Assembly (NCBI GenBank): GCA_000435275.1
Contig: FR883843.1
Location: 1-51,004, forward strand
Length of the DNA: 51,004 nucleotides
Reading direction: 5' to 3'
Origin: Clostridium sp. CAG:557
Lineage (GTDB): Bacteria > Bacillota > Clostridia > Oscillospirales > Acutalibacteraceae
Shown here piece after piece: positions 42,901 through 51,004 of the stretch. Within the stretch, counting starts at the first letter, position 1; each line of letters opens with the position of its first letter. A program made the position numbers and the translations under genes. A model generated the notes under the pieces. That model made no database searches and had not been told where the DNA came from. It saw nothing but the letters and a program-made list of their open reading frames with translations.

Positions 42901-43718
42901 TTAATGGCATAAATTTTTTTTGCCCCGTCTTTAGTCATGTGCTCATCAATAGAAAAAACATCACCCCAAACAGTAACTGACCCAATATCCGGAGTAATAT
43001 CTGAAATTTTTACAGGTTCATTTTTTATAATTCCACCTAAAATAGATGCAGCTGTTGGTAAAATAATGCTAGGATATAAATTTTTATCTTTTCTCACCGA
43101 TATAGAAATATCAAAATTACTTTTCTTCGGTGTTTCATTCAAGTTAGATTCATAAATTTCTATTTCCTCAATAACTTTTTTTCTTTTTTCCTTTTCAATT
43201 AAAACGGAATGTTTTTCAATATATTGAGAATTTTCGCAATCTACAGAAATATTCCCTACAAAATTTATATTTAAATTTAAATTAAATTCCTTTTTTATTA
43301 AACCTTGCAAAGACTTATCAAACTTTTTGTCCAATAAAATATTTTTTCCTCCGTGAGCAAGTGAAATTTCTAAATTATTTTCATTAAGCGTCGCAAAAGA
43401 GTCCTTAAGGATTCCACAAACACTTTTGGTTTCTTTAGAAATTTGCTGAATCAAATCATTATAATATTCCGCAAAAAAAGTTTCACTTGGAAAAGAAGGA
43501 TTAATACTAACTTTGTATAAGTTTAATTTAGAATTTTGTAATTTTTTTTCAATTTCAAAAAGAGTAAGGCGCTTCACGGGCTGTGAAAACGCCACATCTA
43601 TTTTTAGCATTCTATTCTTTGAATCTATATCCATAGAAACAATATTTCCGCTTAAAACATCCGTCGAAAATAAATTTTTCTCTATATATTTATCAAGAAA
43701 ATCTCCAAACGCACACAA
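39945..43718 (-). CDS. polC: PolC-type DNA polymerase III alpha subunit lacking the exonuclease domain
   Basis: The 1257-residue replicase shows, in order, an N-terminal region (1-230), an OB fold (about 235-330), a PHP domain opening with VELHLHTNMS (about 343-352) and ITDHG, the palm with LVGSRGSVGSSF and TPDIDLNF, two CPKC zinc motifs between them, fingers and thumb. Standard PolC is about 1430 residues because a DnaQ-like proofreading domain (DVETTG motif) interrupts PHP. Here YGVEAYFIDD (about 407-416) runs within about 20 residues into YHQIILVKNKVGLKNLYRLIS, with no exonuclease motif anywhere. Proofreading may be supplied by another protein. Start TTG 43718 after AAGAGG. It follows ispG in the same operon. 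Confidence 0.95.
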   Translation of the reverse strand: MCAFGDFLDKYIEKNLFSTDVLSGNIVSMDIDSKNRMLKIDVAFSQPVKRLTLFEIEKKLQNSKLNLYKVSINPSFPSETFFAEYYNDLIQQISKETKSVCGILKDSFATLNENNLEISLAHGGKNILLDKKFDKSLQGLIKKEFNLNLNINFVGNISVDCENSQYIEKHSVLIEKEKRKKVIEEIEIYESNLNETPKKSNFDISISVRKDKNLYPSIILPTAASILGGIIKNEPVKISDITPDIGSVTVWGDVFSIDEHMTKDGAKKIYAINITDYTSSISLKVIADKEKWRVFDTISKGKTLLVKGEVTYDKYDREIVIRPKNINSVEKVKIVDKAEKKRVELHLHTNMSAMDGITTAGDLIERAHSWGHEAIAITDHGVAQAFPDAMNAVNKITKNGGNIKVIYGVEAYFIDDLSSSFDGDMKKLKYYHQIILVKNKVGLKNLYRLISKAHLDYFYRKPRIPKSELIKYREGLILGSACESGELFRAVVSNYDHKRLCEIAKFYDYLEVQPVGNNNFLIRSGVAKNEEELRQFNKIIVDLGEELGIPVVATCDVHFMDPYDSQYRTVLMAGQGYEDAENQAPLYFRTTDEMLEEFSYLGSQKAYEIVVENTNKIAAKIDEVSPIPPGVFPPFIEGAEEQLVSITWERTKKIYGDPLPEIVKERLERELSSITKHGFSVLYMTAQKLVANSEEHGYLVGSRGSVGSSFVATMSGISEVNPLFPHYVCPKCQNSEFFTDGSYGSGFDLPDKNCPKCGTEYHRDGHNIPFETFLGFDGDKTPDIDLNFSGEYQSDAHRYTETLFGKNNVFKAGTIATIAEKTGIGFVKKYIEQKGKTLHKAEEIRLAAGCTGIKRTTGQHPGGMVVVPKGMEIYDFCPVQRPANDQKSDNITTHFDFHSIHDTICKLDELGHDVPSIYRYLEDYTGIPVMDVSMSDKKVMSLFTSTQALGVTPEAIDSQTGTFSLPEVGTHFVRQMMIEAQPKTFSDLLQISGLSHGTDVWIGNARDLIKNKICTISEVIGTRDSIMTYLLQKGLEPKMAFKIMEIVRKGKAKKLLTQEHIDEMKKHDVPEWYIDSCMKIKYMFPKAHATAYMISTLRLGWYKVYRPVEYYAAYFTVRSEDLDGVLVMKGKEAVKQQMKDIKMKGNEATVKENAALATLQIVNEMFERGIEVLPIDLYKSDAYKFLVEDGKIRLPFSSLPGVGENVAKGLQNAGKNGKYISVDEISTRSGASKTVVELMDGIGMLSGIPKTSQLSFF

Positions 43719-43736
43719 AACAAAAAACCTCTTAAC

Positions 43737-44783
43737 TCATAAATTTTCAATTTCTTTCATCAATTCTTCTACGATATTTTTCTCATTAACTTTTCTGATG
43801 ATTTCACCTTTTTTGAAAATTAAACCGACTCCATCTCCGCCAGCAACACCAACGTCAGCTTCTCTGGCCTCTCCCGGCCCATTAACAGCACAACCCATTA
43901 CTGCAACTTTGATATTCTTATGGCACTTCTCAATTTTTTTTTCAATTTTTTCTGTCAAATTTATAATATCAATGCGAGTTCTTCCGCAGGTTGGACAAGA
44001 AATTATTTCGGCACCATTTTTTTCAAGACCAATAGCTTTTAAAATATCTTTAGCAGCATAAATTTCCTCAACGGGGTCAGATGTTAAAGAAACTCGAATA
44101 GTATCTCCTATCCCATCAAGCAAAAGCGCCCCAATGCCCACTGCAGATTTTATAATGCCTAATTTTTTTGTTCCAGTTTCTGTCACACCTAAATGAAGCG
44201 GATAATTGCATTTTTCAGCGATAAGTCTGTAAGCGTTTACCATAGTTTTAACATTTGACGATTTCAGAGATAAAACCACATTATCAAAGTCAAATTTTTC
44301 TAACAAAGATACATGATAAAGTGCACTTTCGCACAAAGCCTCTGCAGTAGGGTGACCGTATTTATTTAGAATATTTTTTTCAACAGAGCCTGAATTAACA
44401 CCGATTCTTATAGGAATATTTTTACTTTTGCAGATATCCACAACTTGTTTTACTCTGGAATCGTCCCCGATGTTTCCTGGGTTTATGCGAATTTTATCTA
44501 TTCCGGCCATAGCAGATTCAATTGCTAATCTGTAGTCAAAGTGGATATCCGCCACCAAAGGAATATTCACTTTTTCTTTTATCGCTGGAATTAATTGTAT
44601 TGCATCCATATCAGGAATGGCGATACGTAAAATCTCACAGCCAGCATTTTTTAGTCGTTGAGCTTCTTTTACATGATTTTCAATATCATAAGAAGGAACG
44701 TTTAGCATGGATTGTATCGCAACTTTTTCGTTTCCACCGATTTTTATATTACCGATTTGAACAACTTTAGAAATTCGTTTCAT
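43737..44783 (-). CDS. ispG: 4-hydroxy-3-methylbut-2-enyl diphosphate synthase
   Basis: The 348-residue [4Fe-4S] enzyme catalyses the penultimate step of the MEP isoprenoid pathway. Cluster ligands are seen in ISCPTCGRTR (two Cys) and VMGCAVNGPGE (third Cys), with the Glu of the latter as the likely fourth ligand. The TIM-barrel N-terminus has VQSMLNVPSYD. Bacterial short form. It follows rseP with almost no gap. Confidence 0.96.
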   Translation of the reverse strand: MKRISKVVQIGNIKIGGNEKVAIQSMLNVPSYDIENHVKEAQRLKNAGCEILRIAIPDMDAIQLIPAIKEKVNIPLVADIHFDYRLAIESAMAGIDKIRINPGNIGDDSRVKQVVDICKSKNIPIRIGVNSGSVEKNILNKYGHPTAEALCESALYHVSLLEKFDFDNVVLSLKSSNVKTMVNAYRLIAEKCNYPLHLGVTETGTKKLGIIKSAVGIGALLLDGIGDTIRVSLTSDPVEEIYAAKDILKAIGLEKNGAEIISCPTCGRTRIDIINLTEKIEKKIEKCHKNIKVAVMGCAVNGPGEAREADVGVAGGDGVGLIFKKGEIIRKVNEKNIVEELMKEIENL

Positions 44784-45860
44784 TTAACTCATTATTCCCT
44801 TTCCAGATGCCAACTTAAACACATCATTAATCGAAACAAACAGCATTAACAATATAAGTAAAATAAAACCAACAGTATGAATTAGCCCTTCATATTTAGG
44901 ATTTATCGGTTTGCCTTTTACAGCCTCTAAAATTAAAAATACTAGTCTGCCACCATCTAAAGCTGGCAAGGGCAATAAGTTAAAAATTCCGAGGTTAACC
45001 GATAAAACCATCATCATCATGATAATGTTATTTAACGCTGCCATAAAATTAACTTTTAGTCCTTCAGAAGCCGCACTTGAAATCATAGAAACCAGCCCCA
45101 CGGGTCCAGAAACTTCATTAAAACTAAACGCTCCTGTAACTAAACCAATAATAGTTGAATAAACCATTCTAACATTAGAAATAATTTCTTTAAACGTCTG
45201 CGCAATTAGAGTAAAAAAATTTTTCTCTATAGGCTGCAAATAAAAATCTCGAACAATTATAGTTTTGCCATCATTATTCTCACGCGTAGCAAATTTCACA
45301 TCATTAAGAGTAATAGTTTCTCCGTTTCTCTCAACAACGATATCAGATTTAAAGTTCTTGTTTACTGCCAAAACAAAGCCAATATCCGTATAAGTTGAAA
45401 TACTATAGCCGTCAATAGATTTAACTTTATCTCCAACCTGCAAACCATGTTGATTTGTAATAGATTCATCAGAAAAACTACCGATAGTTGTAGAAGCAAA
45501 TTGAGGTTGCTGCACTAAAATAATCATCATAAAAATAAAAGCTAATACAATGTTCATAATAGCACCAGTGGCAACAATTATAAGCCTTTTATATACAGAT
45601 TTTTTTCCAAAAGCATTAGCATCATCGCTTTCTGCATCTTCTCCCTCCATGGAGCAATATCCTCCAATTGGAAATAACCTTACAGAATAAAGTGTTTCGC
45701 CTTTTTGTTTTTTGAAAATTGCTGGACCCATACCAATTGCAAACTCATTTACTTTAACACCAGCCCACCTGGCCGTCATAAAGTGTCCAAGCTCGTGAAT
45801 AAATATGACCAAAGAAAATAATAAAATTGAAATTATAATCAATAAAGTGCTAATAAACAT
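44784..45860 (-). CDS. rseP: RIP-type intramembrane zinc metalloprotease
   Basis: The 358-residue site-2 protease cleaves anti-sigma factors or signal-peptide remnants within the membrane. HELGH in the first helix (about 22-26) and LPALDGGR in a late helix (about 308-315) supply the zinc site; a PDZ domain lies between (about 130-200). The position between dxr and ispG is the conserved Firmicute one. This is the vegetative RseP/RasP type rather than SpoIVFB, judging from the PDZ domain and context. Confidence 0.94.
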   Translation of the reverse strand: MFISTLLIIISILLFSLVIFIHELGHFMTARWAGVKVNEFAIGMGPAIFKKQKGETLYSVRLFPIGGYCSMEGEDAESDDANAFGKKSVYKRLIIVATGAIMNIVLAFIFMMIILVQQPQFASTTIGSFSDESITNQHGLQVGDKVKSIDGYSISTYTDIGFVLAVNKNFKSDIVVERNGETITLNDVKFATRENNDGKTIIVRDFYLQPIEKNFFTLIAQTFKEIISNVRMVYSTIIGLVTGAFSFNEVSGPVGLVSMISSAASEGLKVNFMAALNNIIMMMMVLSVNLGIFNLLPLPALDGGRLVFLILEAVKGKPINPKYEGLIHTVGFILLILLMLFVSINDVFKLASGKGIMS

Positions 45861-45863
45861 AAA

Positions 45864-47024
45864 TTACTCTCCTTTTTTTATAACATTTTCTTTCACGAAA
45901 GTTCTTGCAAGTGAGTCAGCTTTAAAAATATCATCATAAGAATTTATCTCAGAAGCTTTGCAAGAATTCAGAGCCTTTTGAACAACATCAGTAATCTCTA
46001 AAAAAGAAATCTCATCATTCAAAAACAGTTTTACCGCTTCCTCATTTGCACCGTTAACAATCGCAGGCATTGTGCCACCAATTTTAAGTGCTGATTTGCA
46101 AATATTAATACCCTGAAAATTTTCGTTATCTGGTTCAAAAAAAGACAAATTTCTAATTTGAGTCAAATTTAATTTCTCAACAACTGACGGATGCCTTTCT
46201 GGATATGTTAATGCATACTGAATGGGTATTCCCATATCAGCAACGCCGAGCTGCGCAATGATTGAGTTATCAACATACTCTATCATAGAGTGAATTATGC
46301 TTTCTCTGTGAATTATTACATCAATTTTGTCCGGTGTCATGTCAAAAAGCCGAACAGCCTCAATAATTTCAAAACCCTTGTTCATCATAGTCGCAGAATC
46401 AATTGTTATTTTTGCACCCATGCTCCAATTTGGATGTTTAAGTGCATCATTTTTTGTAATACTTTGCAAGTAAATTTTATCTTTTCCAAAAAAAGGCCCA
46501 CCAGAAGCTGTTAAAATTAATTTATTAATGCTTTTTTTTTCACAACAACCTTGCAAACATTGAAAAATCGCGGAGTGTTCACTATCTACTGGCAGAATTT
46601 TAACACTTTTTTCTTTAGCTTTTTTCACAACTAATTCCCCACCAACAACCAGAGTTTCTTTGTTGGCAAGAGCAATATTTTTTCCTGCATTTATTGCACA
46701 CAAAGTAGGCTTTAGTCCTATCATTCCGGATACCGAATTCAACACCATATCAGCACAATTAATTGTTGCAACTTCACACAAGCCATCCATTCCGCATAGT
46801 ACTTTTACGTCCAAATCGGCAATATTTTTTTTTAAAATTTCTGCAGATTTTTCATCAAAAACAGCGACTTTTTCTGGTTTAAATTCTCTTATTTGTTCTT
46901 CAAGTAGCACAATATTATTAAAAACTGCAAGGCCTTTTATAGAAACCCCTAAATTTTTCGCTATTTTTAAAGCTTTTGCTCCAACCGAGCCAGTTGAACC
47001 GAGCACCGAAATATTTTTCGTCAT
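45864..47024 (-). CDS. dxr: 1-deoxy-D-xylulose 5-phosphate reductoisomerase
   Basis: The 386-residue enzyme commits DXP to the MEP pathway. NADPH-binding ISVLGSTGSVG is at the N-terminus; VDSEHSAIFQCLQG and the flexible-loop segment with HPNWSMGAKI mark the active site. A start at ATG 47024 has GGAGG five bases away; an in-frame ATG 15 bases upstream overlaps that site. Isoprenoid output feeds UppS, encoded two genes upstream. Confidence 0.95.
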   Translation of the reverse strand: MTKNISVLGSTGSVGAKALKIAKNLGVSIKGLAVFNNIVLLEEQIREFKPEKVAVFDEKSAEILKKNIADLDVKVLCGMDGLCEVATINCADMVLNSVSGMIGLKPTLCAINAGKNIALANKETLVVGGELVVKKAKEKSVKILPVDSEHSAIFQCLQGCCEKKSINKLILTASGGPFFGKDKIYLQSITKNDALKHPNWSMGAKITIDSATMMNKGFEIIEAVRLFDMTPDKIDVIIHRESIIHSMIEYVDNSIIAQLGVADMGIPIQYALTYPERHPSVVEKLNLTQIRNLSFFEPDNENFQGINICKSALKIGGTMPAIVNGANEEAVKLFLNDEISFLEITDVVQKALNSCKASEINSYDDIFKADSLARTFVKENVIKKGE

Positions 47025-47040
47025 CATAACCTCCGCCATT

Positions 47041-47865
47041 TTAAACTCTCATGATGTTAAAACAATTCACCATAAAATACACAAAAGGAACTACAAAAAC
47101 AACACTGTCAAAACGATCCAAAAAACCGCCGTGACCAGGAATTATGCTACCGAAGTCCTTTATGTGACATCCACGTTTTACCGCAGAAAATACCAAATCT
47201 CCAACAATAGATATAACAGAACCAACTAAGGAAATCGGAATTATATAATGAAAATTAACACGTACACCAGTATCAAACATGAATTTTTCAAAAAAGAAAC
47301 AAATAATAATACTAATTAACAACGAAAAAATGACCCCACCAAAAACACCCTCAACAGTTTTTTTAGGACTAATACTTGGACAAAGTTTTCTTTTTCCAAA
47401 AAAAGTACCAGAAAAATAAGCACCGATGTCAGACATCCACGAAATACAAAGTGCATAAAGAACGTAAAAACTGCTGAATGTGCCACCAAAATCACGTAAT
47501 TTAACTATAAAACTAAGTGAAATCGTAATAAGCAAAACCATGCTATAAATCGCAGCAATATCTTTGAATTTTAATTCTTTGTCAAAAAGCAAAACGACAC
47601 CAAAAATAAAAAATGAGTAAATAAGCCAAGCTCCTTGCCAGATTAAATTGCATCCTAATAATGGCAACAATGCAGAAAAAATTAAACTAGGAACAGTAAT
47701 TTTAAAAGTCTTACCAAGCCCCATTGCAGAAAAAATTTCATAAGTAGCAAAAATGCATACAGCAGAAACCGCACAATTTAATAAAAATGGTAAAGTATTA
47801 TTAAAAATAAGCACGATTATGACGATTAAACCGCCCAAAATTCCCGAAATTGTTCTAATTGCCAT
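47041..47865 (-). CDS. cdsA: Phosphatidate cytidylyltransferase
   Basis: The 274-residue membrane enzyme makes CDP-diacylglycerol. About eight helices precede the family signature, GDLVFSAVKRGCHIKDFGSIIPGHGG-D-R-F-D-S (about 222-252). Its start overlaps the last base of uppS. Conserved position downstream of uppS. Confidence 0.95.
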   Translation of the reverse strand: MAIRTISGILGGLIVIIVLIFNNTLPFLLNCAVSAVCIFATYEIFSAMGLGKTFKITVPSLIFSALLPLLGCNLIWQGAWLIYSFFIFGVVLLFDKELKFKDIAAIYSMVLLITISLSFIVKLRDFGGTFSSFYVLYALCISWMSDIGAYFSGTFFGKRKLCPSISPKKTVEGVFGGVIFSLLISIIICFFFEKFMFDTGVRVNFHYIIPISLVGSVISIVGDLVFSAVKRGCHIKDFGSIIPGHGGFLDRFDSVVFVVPFVYFMVNCFNIMRV

Positions 47866-48599
47866 TATACCCCTCCAAATCGCCGATTTCTGGATGAATA
47901 TTCATTAATAGCATATTCTAAGTCATTTTCAGAAAAATCCGGCCATAAAACATTCATAAAAATAAGTTCAGAATAAGCACTCTGCCACAGCAAAAAATTT
48001 GATAAACGAAACTCTCCACTTGGACGAATAATAAAATCAGGATCCGGTTGTTCCGCAGTATAAAGCCGTTCTGAAATAGCTTTTTCGTTTATTTCTTCAA
48101 CATCAATATTTCCAAATTTTGCATCAAAAGCAATTTCTTTTACAGCTTTAACGATTTCATCTCTGCCGCCGTAATTCATCGCAATATTAATAATCATGCC
48201 AGTTTTATTTTTGGAAGCGCTTTCTACTTCATCAATAAGCCTTTGTAAATTTTTTGAAAAACCGCTTTTGTCTCCCAAAAAACGTACCTTAATATTTTCT
48301 TGCTGAAAATCTTTTAAAGCTTCATTCAAATATTGTTCAAACAGTTTCATCAAAAAAGAAATTTCATCATTAGGCCTTTTCCAATTTTCGGTAGAAAAAG
48401 CGTAGACAGTTAAATACTTTATCCCAATTTTGCTACAATATTTAGTAATTTTTCTAAAAGTCTCTGCTCCAACTTTATGTCCTGCTGAGCGTGGCAGACC
48501 ACGTTTTTTGGCCCATCTGCCATTTCCATCCATAATAATTCCAATATGTTCCGGCAAGCACCTTTTCTCATTTTTTCGAGAACTTTTAAACCAGTTCAT
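47865..48599 (-). CDS. uppS: Undecaprenyl diphosphate synthase
   Basis: The roughly 244-residue cis-prenyltransferase makes the C55 lipid carrier for wall synthesis. It shows IGIIMDGNGRWAKKRG, with the catalytic Asp, RSAGHKVG, and RPSGEFRLSNFLLWQSAYSE. A GTG at 48611 is an alternative start; ATG 48599 matches usual homologue length better, but neither has a strong ribosome binding site. Confidence 0.95.
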   Translation of the reverse strand: MNWFKSSRKNEKRCLPEHIGIIMDGNGRWAKKRGLPRSAGHKVGAETFRKITKYCSKIGIKYLTVYAFSTENWKRPNDEISFLMKLFEQYLNEALKDFQQENIKVRFLGDKSGFSKNLQRLIDEVESASKNKTGMIINIAMNYGGRDEIVKAVKEIAFDAKFGNIDVEEINEKAISERLYTAEQPDPDFIIRPSGEFRLSNFLLWQSAYSELIFMNVLWPDFSENDLEYAINEYSSRNRRFGGV

Positions 48600-48640
48600 A
48601 ATAAATATCACACGCCAATCAACCTAAATAATAAAAAAAT

Positions 48641-49195
48641 TTAAATTGCCATTATTTCTTTTTGCTTTTCGCCAGATAAATCATCAATTTCTTTACAAAA
48701 TTTATCTGTCAAATCTTGAACTTGTTTTTCAGCTTGTTTTAAATCATCTTCTGTAATTTCAGAATCTTTTTTCTTCTTTTTCAATTTATCAATTGCATCG
48801 CGACGAATTGTACGTATAGATACTTTCGAATCTTCACCCATCTTTGCAATATCCTTGACAATTTCGCGTCGTCGATCTTCTGTAAGTGCAGGAAAAATAA
48901 GGCGTATAATTTTTCCGTCATTTTGCGGATTTATACCCAATTCTGAAGTTTGAATTGCTTTTTCTATTTCCTTTAAAACCGAAACATCCCAAGGCTGAAT
49001 TACCAACGTTCTTGCTTCTGTAACGGAAACAGCTGCAAGCTGGTTTATCGGTGTCGGCGCTCCATAGTAGTCTACCAAAATTTTGTCCAAAACCGCAGGA
49101 TTTGCTCTTCCAGCCCTAATTGCAATATATTCTTTTGAAAGCGCATTTAAACATTTTTTCATATTTTCTTCTGTATTAATAAAAACTTGTTTCAT
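48641..49195 (-). CDS. frr: Ribosome recycling factor
   Basis: The 184-residue factor splits post-termination ribosomes together with EF-G. Long helices, VDYYGAPTPINQLA, and the LTEDRRREIVKDI stretch are characteristic. ATG 49195 follows AAAGGGAG. Located 27 bases after pyrH as in most Firmicutes. Confidence 0.96.
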   Translation of the reverse strand: MKQVFINTEENMKKCLNALSKEYIAIRAGRANPAVLDKILVDYYGAPTPINQLAAVSVTEARTLVIQPWDVSVLKEIEKAIQTSELGINPQNDGKIIRLIFPALTEDRRREIVKDIAKMGEDSKVSIRTIRRDAIDKLKKKKKDSEITEDDLKQAEKQVQDLTDKFCKEIDDLSGEKQKEIMAI

Positions 49196-49222
49196 AAAAA
49201 ATCTCCCTTTTAGTTAAAAAAC

Positions 49223-49930
49223 CTATTTTACAGTAGTTCCAATTGATTTGCCCATAATAGCATCATATATATTTTGTGGATTTTCTATGCTAAAAACCAG
49301 CAACGGAATATTATTTTCTTTGCACATAGACGCTGCTGTGCTATCCATAACACCTAAGTTTTTGTTCAAAACGTCAAAGTAGCTAAGTGTATCGTATTTA
49401 ATTGCATCATTATATTTTTTGGGGTCTTTATCGTAAACACCATCAACCATAGTCGCTTTTAAAATTACATCTGCACCGATTTCTGCAGCTCTAAGTGAAG
49501 CCGCCGTATCGGTTGAAAAAAATGGTGAACCTGTACCACAACCAAATATAACAACTCTGCCTTTTTCCAAATGGCGAACAGCTTTATTTTTTATGTACAA
49601 CTCTGCAATTTGCTGCATTTGCAACGAAGTCTGAACCCGAACATCAACATTCATCTGCTCCAAAACTTCGGCCACACCCAGAGCATTAATTACTGTTGCC
49701 AGCATTCCCATATGGTCAGCACGAGTTCTATTCATATTTCCATTGCTGCGACCTCGCCAAAAATTTCCGCCGCCGACAACAATTCCAATCTGTACACCTA
49801 AATCTGCACATTTTTTAATTGGCCTGCAAATTTCAGTAACAGTGTCAAAATCGATACCATGTTTTCGATTCCCTGCCAAAGCTTCACCACTCAACTTAAG
49901 CAGAACTCTTTTATATTTAGGTTGCAACAC
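49223..49930 (-). CDS. pyrH: Uridylate kinase
   Basis: The roughly 236-residue amino-acid-kinase-fold enzyme phosphorylates UMP to UDP. YKRVLLKLSGEALAG, VVGGGNFWRG and VDGVYDKDPKK are typical. The start is GTG 49930 or the adjacent TTG 49927, both placed correctly after GGGAG. A longer in-frame version from 49978 would contain this ribosome binding site, so it is rejected. Confidence 0.95.
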   Translation of the reverse strand: MLQPKYKRVLLKLSGEALAGNRKHGIDFDTVTEICRPIKKCADLGVQIGIVVGGGNFWRGRSNGNMNRTRADHMGMLATVINALGVAEVLEQMNVDVRVQTSLQMQQIAELYIKNKAVRHLEKGRVVIFGCGTGSPFFSTDTAASLRAAEIGADVILKATMVDGVYDKDPKKYNDAIKYDTLSYFDVLNKNLGVMDSTAASMCKENNIPLLVFSIENPQNIYDAIMGKSIGTTVK

Positions 49931-50007
49931 GACCACTCCCACGATTGATTTTATTATTATTTTACAATAATATTGCAAATCTGTAAAGATATCTTCAATT
50001 ACGATAA

Positions 50008-50037
50008 AATAGGGCGTAGGTTAAACCACGCCCTATT
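50008..50037 (-). terminator. Hairpin terminator after tsf
   Basis: AATAGGGCGT (50008-50017) pairs perfectly with ACGCCCTATT (50028-50037), and inner GGT/ACC can extend it. On the minus strand it is followed by a modest TTTTAT, so it may be only partial, regulating flow into pyrH. Confidence 0.65.
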
Positions 50038-50055
50038 CAGAATGCTAAAAATCAA

Positions 50056-50970
50056 TTATTTCACCATACTTGCGACTTCATCGGCAAAATTATCTTCACG
50101 CTTTTCTAAGCCCTCGCCTTTTTCAAAACGAACAAAATCAATAATTTCGATATTTCCGCCTAACTTTTTAGCAGTTTCTTTTGTATATTGTTCAACAGTC
50201 AAATTTGAATCTTTAACAAAGATTTGGTCAACTAAGCAGTTTTCCTTGTAAAACTTACCAATTTTGCCCATAACGATTTTTTCAGCAATATTTGCAGGTT
50301 TACCCTCATTCATAACTTGCTCTGTAAGAATTTTCTTTTCATGCTCCAGAACATCCGCAGGCACCGATTCACTATTGAGATATCCAGGATTTACCGCAGC
50401 AACCTGCATAGCAATATCTTTCGCAAAAACTTTAAATTCGTCTTTAGCGGCAATTTCGGCCGAAGTGTTAAATTTAACCATAACACCTATTCTTCCGGCA
50501 GCGTGGTTATAAGTGGTAACAACGCCGTCGAATCTTTTAAAGCGGCGAATTTTTATATTTTCTCCAATTGTAAGAATTTTTTCTCTAACTAATTCTTCAA
50601 CGGTTAAATCGCTGCCAGAAGCCTTACATGCCATTAAGTCCTCTAAAGAAGCAGGATTTTTTTCAATAACCGTGTCTGAACAAGTCTGAACAAAAGCCAA
50701 AAAATCTGCATTTTTCGCAACAAAATCGGTTTCGGCATTGACTTCGATAACAACGCCAACATTTTCCTCTTTGTTAGTGCAAGCAAATGCAACACCCTCT
50801 GCAGCGATTCTTCCGGACTTTTTATTTGCAGCAGCCAAGCCTTTTTCTCTCAAAAAGTCAACTGCCTTGTCCATATCTCCATTAGACTCTGTAAGTGCTT
50901 TTTTGCAGTCCATCATGCCGCAACCGGTTTTTTCTCTCAATGCCTTAACATCACTAGCTGTAAAAGCCAT
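50056..50970 (-). CDS. tsf: Translation elongation factor Ts
   Basis: The 304-residue factor recharges EF-Tu with GTP. An N-terminal UBA-like domain (VKALREKTGCGMMDCKKAL) is followed by the core NAETDFVAKN. ATG 50970 has a GGAGG ribosome binding site. rpsB would be expected upstream, just beyond the window; the last 34 bases here are noncoding leader. Confidence 0.97.
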   Translation of the reverse strand: MAFTASDVKALREKTGCGMMDCKKALTESNGDMDKAVDFLREKGLAAANKKSGRIAAEGVAFACTNKEENVGVVIEVNAETDFVAKNADFLAFVQTCSDTVIEKNPASLEDLMACKASGSDLTVEELVREKILTIGENIKIRRFKRFDGVVTTYNHAAGRIGVMVKFNTSAEIAAKDEFKVFAKDIAMQVAAVNPGYLNSESVPADVLEHEKKILTEQVMNEGKPANIAEKIVMGKIGKFYKENCLVDQIFVKDSNLTVEQYTKETAKKLGGNIEIIDFVRFEKGEGLEKREDNFADEVASMVK

Positions 50971-51004
50971 AATTTGTTACCTCCAAATAAATAATATCAT
51001 TAAA

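Overview
The window is about 51 kb of AT-rich DNA (roughly one third G+C by eye) from a spore-forming, Gram-positive-type bacterium. The gene content fits the Clostridia, most likely an Oscillospirales/Ruminococcaceae-like lineage. The evidence is a PolC-type replicase, HprK, WhiA, a complete gerA-type germination operon, the classic spoIVB-spo0A pair, CwlD, DUF1540, DUF4363/YetF and CD1247-type small proteins, strong AGGAGG-type ribosome binding sites and frequent TTG/GTG starts. Almost all of it is chromosomal core. I see no insertion sequence, prophage, CRISPR array or plasmid gene.

Layout. 1-2.8 kb: the 3' end of a tRNA gene, an Na+-dependent SLC6-type symporter, two half-size TauE/SafE permease genes and a small helical protein. 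2.8-8.0 kb: a membrane-anchored cohesin-like/cadherin-like surface protein and a potABCD polyamine uptake operon. 8.2-9.9 kb: a full-length nucleotide (ATP/ADP-type) translocase of the Tlc/NTT family with its own promoter and long leader; this is the most surprising gene here. 10-17 kb: RodA/FtsW, then a co-directional run tsaE-tsaB-rpiB-upp-(CmpB-like membrane protein)-(BaiN-like flavoprotein)-cmk-plsC. 17-25 kb: pcrA, an M15 D,D-peptidase, glmS, an HtrA-like protease without PDZ, a DUF1540 protein and azlCD. 25-31.5 kb: a Xer recombinase, a small Cys protein, and the operon hprK-murB-whiA-cwlD-radA. 31.5-38.6 kb: the sporulation/germination block gerAA-gerAB-gerAC, yetF-DUF4363, and spoIVB-spo0A. 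38.7-43.7 kb: a cysteine-repeat protein, efp and polC. 43.7-51 kb: ispG, rseP, dxr, cdsA, uppS, frr, pyrH and tsf, the conserved Firmicute translation/envelope/isoprenoid operon, read from tsf towards polC.

How the parts fit. Envelope synthesis is heavily represented (GlmS, MurB, UppS, CdsA, PlsC, RodA, M15 peptidase, CwlD), as is the spore cycle (Spo0A commitment, SpoIVB checkpoint protease, CwlD cortex modification, GerA receptor). Against this ordinary free-living spore-former background stands an NTT translocase, a family best known from intracellular energy parasites and symbionts (Rickettsia, Chlamydia) and plastids. It lies beside importers for polyamines and an Na+-coupled solute. Together these suggest a host-associated, perhaps protist- or cell-associated, sporulating clostridium that can take up nucleotides; this lifestyle reading is inference. 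Other points worth following are a PolC that lacks the usual internal 3'-5' exonuclease domain, a C-terminal tail of regularly spaced Cys-X-Cys units, a flavoprotein gene that seems to start at ATT, and two structured leader regions.
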